Shown here piece by piece: positions 58,256 to 64,000 of a stretch of DNA of 64,000 nt. The position numbers and the translations under genes were made by a program. Numbering within the stretch: position 1 is the first letter of the stretch; every line of letters starts with the position of its first letter. The notes beneath the pieces are model-generated. The model was not told where the DNA came from and ran no database searches. It saw only the letters and a program-made list of their open reading frames with translations. Source of the stretch: Diadema setosum (Eukaryota > Echinodermata > Echinoidea > Diadematoida > Diadematidae); assembly GCF_964275005.1 (NCBI RefSeq), contig NC_092706.1, forward strand, positions 7,127,564 through 7,191,563, in the 5' to 3' direction.

Positions 58256-60780
58256 TGGATTCTGATTTCGGAATAGATGACCAAGAGCTAGTCAACCACG
58301 CAAGCCAGTACTTCACTATTAATGAATTTAACAGTCAATTTCTTTTCAATAAGGCAAATCAGATTTGTGCGAATTTCAGTTTAATCCATCTCAGTTCAAG
58401 AAGTTTAAATAAAAAATTTTGAAACATTTGAACTATTTTTAAGTTCCCTCAATGATTTTCCATTTTCCGTTATAGGAGTTACCGAAACATGGTTGCACAC
58501 TAATTCCCCGGACCTATTTGGCATTGAAAATTACAATTTTATTCGTAATGACAGAAAGCGTGGTATAGGAGGTGGGGTTGCCATGTTCGTTAATAATCAA
58601 ATTAAATTTAAAATTCGAACCGATTTGCGTATTCAAGGAGCAGAAAGTTTATTTATTGAAATTTTGAATGATAATGATGAAAATATAGTTGGTACCATTT
58701 ACCGTCCTCCACAAAATGACATTCAATCTTTTTTTTTTTTGACAACTTCGACCAATATGTTAACGAAATTCTTGGAGAGAGAAAATCCATTTTTTTTTTT
58801 TATGGGAGATTACAATATAGATTTATTACAACCCACCCATTTCCATGACATATTACTTTCCAACTCACAGCATCCCCACATCAATAAACCCACCAGAATA
58901 AACAACACCACCCACAGTAAAACATTAATAGATAATATACTGTCTAACGTTATAACTGAAACCTGTACGAGCGGCATTCTTTATTCAGAAATATCCTATC
59001 ACCTACCGATTTTTATGATTAATGATGAATTTGTAACAACCCCAATACGCCGCCAACCCAAACAATACTTGAAAATGCATAGAAATGAAAAGCCACAAAA
59101 TATTGATTCATTGAATCAAGATTCATTCGAAGAACAATGGAATGACGTCTTTGAATTCGCAAGATGTTAATTCTTCTTATGAAATTTTCTTACAAAAATT
59201 ATTAGATTATCATGATAAACATATTCCTTTAACTCCCAAAACAAATGGAAGGAAAAGAGCTCGGCAACCCTGGATTACTCAAGGTCTTATACATTCCATT
59301 CTTACTCGAAACCGTCTTTACAAAATATCTCTGAGAAAACCTACTCCTGAAAACGTGGAAAGATATAAAACATATAGAAATGAATTAACTACCTTGATTC
59401 GAGTTTCACGTAAATCATATATTTCAAATAAACTCGAATCTAATAAGGATGATAAAAGTGCTCTTTGGCGGACCGTTAATGAAATACTCAAAAAGAAACA
59501 TAAGGAATTTCCTGATAGCATTACTCATAATGAAAATGTTATTATAAATCCTGACCAAATTGCAAATATTTTTAACAATTTTTTTTGGTCAATGTTGGTC
59601 CTTCTCTAGCAGCATCTATTCCCGTAAATGATATCAAAAATTATAAAGATTACTTACCTGAAAGTAATTATGGATTATGGATCTTAGTAAAGCATTTGAC
59701 ACTATTGATTATGACATTTTACTTGAAAAATTACATAATTATGGCATGAGAGGGATTACTTTATCGTGGTTCAGAAGTTATCTAACTCATCGAAAACAAT
59801 ATGTTGCATTTAAATCCAGTGATTCATTATATTCTAACGTGTCATGTGGTGTCCCTCAGGGATCTATCCTCGGGCCCCTACTCTTTTTGATTTACGTTAA
59901 TGATAATATCAATTCCTCTCCTCGTTTAAACTTCATCTTATTTGCAGACGACACCAATGTTTTTTATTCCCATAAGGACATTGCAACACTGGTTGATACA
60001 CTAAATATGGAAAGCAACATCTCGAAATGGTTTAGAAGTAACAAGCTTTCATTGAATATTGATAAGACATGTTTTATACACTTTCATAGGCTTCAATCCC
60101 AACCCACCCTTCCTCAAAGTATTTCTATTGATGATACAAACATTGCCGAGAAACATACAACCAAGTTCCTAGGAGTGACCCTAGATAGCGAATCTAACTT
60201 GGAATACTCATGTCCAGAATATTATAGCAGCAATATCTAAAGCAACTGGTGTTTTAAGGAGAATAAAATACTTAATCAATGATAAAACTTTAATAATGTT
60301 ATATAACATTTTATTTTTACCATATGTAGTGTACTGCAATATTGTATGGGGCAACTGTAGCAAAACTAAATTGAACACAATTTTTCTTCTTCAGAAAAAG
60401 GCTCTTCGTATATACACACATTCAAATTTCTTGGCTCACACTGATCCCACATTTTATCGCCTAAAAACTCTGAAGGCCCATGATATACATTTATACCTAA
60501 CTGCTATATTAAAATGTATAAACACACTCGAAATTTATTACCATTTTTTCATAATGCCCTAGTAACCAATGACCATATTCACTCATACCCTACCCGTCGT
60601 TCCCATGATTTTCATTTAAGTAATCCAAAGCTTTTACTTGCTCAAAGTTCGATCAGACATCACGGTCCGAATACATGGAACACTCTTCCTGAGGAGTTGA
60701 AACAGTGTGCCTCCTTGTCTTCATTCAAAGCAAACTTAAAGAAGGACATCTTATTACAGTATACTTCAAATACGAACTAA
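58256..60780 (+). mobile_element. CR1/Jockey-type LINE ORF2, damaged
   Basis: The frame starts MDSDFGIDDQELVNHA at 58256. The endonuclease follows (IGVTETWLHT, GGGVAMFV, YRPP, MGDYNIDLL, PTRINN), with SYHLPI where active enzymes have SDH. A linker (59170-59590) and then the reverse transcriptase ([26 protein letters not shown] at 59941-59952, KFLGVTLD) and the C-terminal tail (YCNIVWGN, HTDPTFYRLKTL, HSYPTRRS, HGPNTWNTLP) to TAA at 60778 are read in different frames. At least four frame changes are needed, and about 130 residues of the early reverse transcriptase are missing between 59600 and 59680, an internal deletion. No ORF1 precedes it. Not functional. Confidence 0.88.
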
Positions 60781-61121
60781 AAACAAATAATTTATATGAC
60801 TAATGTGGGTTTCCCGATAGCAACATCGCATATCGTTCCCTCTTCCAGCAAACCAATTCTATTATTTTAAATTCCAGCGTATCTGCCCTTGTGCACTATC
60901 AAGCACCTGCACGCACATTCACCACCATCACACATTAGAGTTTATTTCCCCTGCAATCTTCGCAGCAGAATTTGTATTGTTGCGAATCTAGTACGTGCCT
61001 ACCTTTTCCTCGGGCCGGCCATCCTTTAAAGCAATGCTTACAATGGCGGCCCTCTGCAAAATTGCTTCTTAACTACAATTGTTATTGTAATCCCTGTTGC
61101 ATAGACATGCATACTGTATAT
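60781..61121. other. Short non-coding stretch
   Basis: LINE 3' flank and unique sequence; no feature recognised. Confidence 0.4.
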
Positions 61122-62388
61122 TATAGGTTTTCCCGGCCAATTTCGCACTTTTGTCAGTTCATTTGATAAAAGGTTCATTCAATTTAGCGAAAATCATCGT
61201 CACTGCACATTCTGTCATTCAAAATTGCAACTTGTTCGTTCAATTTAGCATTTCGATCAATGAAATTCGCACATGTGCCTTTCGAATTCGTAAAACGGGC
61301 ATTCAAATTGGCACGTGCTCTTCAGTCATTCAAATTCGCCAGCACTGGCGGCAAATGGTATTTTAGTCCTTCAATTTCGCGTATGGGCAGTCAAATTCCA
61401 AACATGTTCATTCAAATTGGCGTAGTTTTATTTCTGTTTTGAAGAGGTGAGAACCGTGATTTCTACGTATTTAAATGTGAATTTTTGTTTCATCCACACA
61501 CTGTTAAGTATATAGTGAAGGTATCTTTGATCCTTAATAACTCAAGTTTATTGTTCTGTAACGCCCCTCTTCTTTCATACATGTTATACATGCACCAGTA
61601 CCATATATTCACTTCACTTTCTTATGTCCAGTCATGGCAGCACAAATTAGATACAGGCGTATCTCTCAAGAAGACAGGGAAAGAATCAAAGAAGCATTTG
61701 AGGGTAATAACCTTGACAAATTGATCTCTAGAGCTGATCCAAGAACTTTATTTCTAGTGATGATTAACGCAATATAGCACCCAAGAAAATGAAAATAATG
61801 AAACATGCAGATGAAGGAAATAATCACGATGTAAATTGAAACCTCCTTCTCCCACTCAATGTCAAAACAAATTTAAGATTAATGTATCTGTGAATGAAAT
61901 AATGCTATCGAACATTATAAACACATACACATATTTTGAAAGTACTATTGCAAAGATGATATCAGAATAAAGAATGAATCCGAAAATATGAAATGTCAAG
62001 ATGCTTGCAAACAATACCTATGATGAATGAAAATGAAGAAAGGAATCAAAGCATAAACGTGTCTGCTAAATTGACTGCAGTAAATGCGAAATTGGATGCC
62101 CAAGAATGAATTCGAATGAACGAGCGCAGCGTATACGTGATCACGTGACGATATCATGCTAAATTGAATGAACGATTTGCGAAATGGTGCTTGTCTTACG
62201 AATTTGAACTGAAAAAGTGCTGATTCGAATGATGTTAAAGATAATTTGAATGCTCCAAAATGAATTTGAATGAAAAGATTATAAAATTGAAATACCGAAC
62301 ATGCCATCTAGGCTAAATTGTGCTAAATTGAATGCAGCAATTAGGAATTGGACTGAAAAAAGTGCGAAATTGGCCGGGAAAACCTATA
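61122..62388. mobile_element. MITE with iterated subterminal motifs (1.27 kb)
   Basis: Ends TATAGGTTTTCCCGGCC and its complement are matched for about 35 bp through CAATTTCGCACTTTT, with a TAT flank on each side. Inside the left end (61160-61435) a motif of the form ATTCAAATTNGC or TTCAATTTAGC occurs about eleven times; inside the right end (62085-62360) its reverse complement occurs about a dozen times (GCTAAATTGAATG, AATTTGAATG). The middle 650 bp is unique and AT-rich, without a transposase. Confidence 0.85.
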
Positions 62389-62944
62389 TATCTTCAATTT
62401 CCTTTTATATCGTTATTTATGCAAGTCAAACGACTCTGTTTCAAATTTACTTTGTATGTTTTCCACATGTTCATGATTATGTAACTTATGTATATTGATT
62501 TGCAGAAAACAAAGTATCTATCAAACAAATTGTACATTACAAATAGACTCAATTATTTTAAGTTCAACATAGCATTATTAATACTTGTACTGGTACTGTA
62601 ATCCATGCATAGTGTTACCTAGCAATTTCGATTACAAATCATTTAAATAGTACTTTGTCTATTCTTTCCTATATATTTCATTATTTTTCTGCTTGTTTCC
62701 TGCATATACTGGCAGCATAATTATTATACTGTGCGTTTCATATTCGCAGATCGTATCACTATCAGGAAGTGAAAAATCGCAATGCTTCGGACAATGTATA
62801 GATACTCGTTGTTCGCAATAAGTATTGTGTATACATCGCTTCAACCGACAATCAGCAACACTGCAGGTATGTGTAATAACCGCGTTGATAGCGTTTAAGT
62901 AGTATTCGCATGCTGTATGCTAGTAATCTGTGTGTTCATTATTA
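62389..62944. other. Non-coding stretch
   Basis: AT-rich; no gene or repeat recognised. Confidence 0.4.
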
Positions 62945-64000
62945 GGTGATCCGAGTATCCTCTCGGATCACCGTCTGTATTGTCATGTCTGTACTGATTC
63001 TTTGTTCTTGGTTCTTCTTCTTTATTTCTGGACAAAAGTTGTGTAGAGGTTAGCTCAGAAAGTCCTCTTGCTATCAATTTCAAAATTATACCACATATGT
63101 ATTATGTCCCAAAGACGACAGATCTAATGTATCATAGTAATCAGTAGACCGTGACGTCACTATGACGTCATTATATGAAAACACATTCTCAATTATATCT
63201 CATTAATGGAATGGAATTTTTCAATGAAATTTACGGCACATATATTTGAAATTATGCGCATTCTACTCATATCTCAAAATTTATATTTTCTCTTAAAACG
63301 TGCGCGTACGCGCGCGTTGAAATATTTGTATGCTCCAATCGAGCTCAAATGTTTTTTGCACACGTTTCAGACAATTTTGAGCATTTTTTGAAAAATTGAA
63401 AAAATCGGACGGACGCGTACGCGCGCGCACATATACGCATGCACAGCTCATATGCAATAGAAATTTCCCATTTTTTCACACTTATCAGATACCTGAAATG
63501 TCAAGGAATATTTTTACCAAGTTTCATGTCAATCCGACTCAATATGACGTCATACGGGCCCGTCAAAATTGAAATTCCGCGCGCGCGTCAATGGCGATAT
63601 ACAGTGCAACAATGCCAAAAAACCGCCAATTTTAAATCCGATTTTACTCGTCAGGATGGACGGTGATCCCCCATTTTCTTTACATATTCTGAAAGCTGAT
63701 GAGTTGTACATGTCGTTTCATGGGTTGGCAATGTTGAAAAAATGATTAAAAGATATCAAATTCCTTAATAAAATAAAAAAAGTAAATTTTCAAAATGACG
63801 TCATCAAATTTCAAGTTTACTCGCGCGTATCTCACTTATCCTTTGCCGATTGTCACCCAGATTTCAGTATCTTGTAGCTTATATAATGTTCTTTCATTAA
63901 TGTATAACAACATTTTAATTGGATGACAGCATCACCTCGTAAAAATGGATTAAAAGTAATCTTGTCAAATTTGACCAGTATACGTGTTATCTCTATGGGA
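62945..64000. repeat. Probable dispersed repeat with hairpin start, CRE octamers and CG-alternating tracts
   Basis: Begins with a perfect 11-bp hairpin (GGTGATCCGAG / CTCGGATCACC, loop of six, 62945-62972). TGACGTCA occurs at 63152, 63163, 63545 and 63796. Alternating purine-pyrimidine tracts (GCGCGTACGCGCGCG near 63302, CGCGTACGCGCGCGCAC near 63414) lie between. A second GGTGATCC at 63661 may mark an internal end. The rest reads as AT-rich repeat DNA that continues off the right edge. Confidence 0.5.

Overview
The window looks like a repeat-dense piece of a marine invertebrate genome, most likely an echinoderm or a close deuterostome relative. Supporting signs are split genes with phase-1 extracellular module exons (WSC, sushi), a prostanoid-type GPCR with one intron, many short TTAA- or TA-flanked inverted-repeat elements, tRNA-derived SINEs, CR1/Jockey-type and L1/Tx1-type LINE pieces, and (TA)n microsatellites. 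The species is inferred, not shown. There is no bacterial or organellar signature.

Layout. 1-3803: a satellite of almost 14 near-identical units of 266 bp plus a variable T run; each unit holds a tRNA-like Pol III box A/box B pair followed by that T run. 3900-7305: the 3' part of a plus-strand receptor gene, with a WSC exon, a sushi/CCP exon, a transmembrane exon and a tail exon carrying an ITIM-like tyrosine motif. The transmembrane and tail exons recur at 21784-31978 as part of a diverged segmental duplication (about 5663-8782 versus 21683-32937). The two copies differ mainly by later insertions: two TTAA-flanked MITEs in the first, and a 9.16 kb Ty3/gypsy element lying inside the transmembrane exon of the second.

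8790-21680, between the two duplicates, is repeats only: a palindrome-rich foldback block, an array of about 165-bp units each centred on an RFX X-box-like palindrome, a 978-bp TTAA-flanked MITE, a mariner-like MITE, members of a dispersed 0.7-0.9 kb inverted-repeat family, and a related inverted repeat pair at 10443 and 20607 that may bound one very large non-autonomous element.

36224-41262: a two-exon class A GPCR with prostanoid-receptor hallmarks but without the usual TM7 arginine. 43850-51349: microsatellites, SINE and LINE remnants. 52384-57462: a tandem array of about 1.15-kb non-coding units. 58256-60780: a damaged CR1/Jockey-type LINE ORF2. 61122-62388: a MITE packed with iterated subterminal motifs. 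62945-64000: a repeat with a hairpin, four CRE octamers and alternating CG tracts.

Only two host protein-coding loci are supported: the WSC/sushi receptor with its duplicated 3' end, and the GPCR. The most notable signals are the Pol III-like satellite next to the receptor exons, the X-box palindrome array, and the retrotransposon insertion into the duplicated transmembrane exon. All identities come from reading the sequence; no database search was possible.
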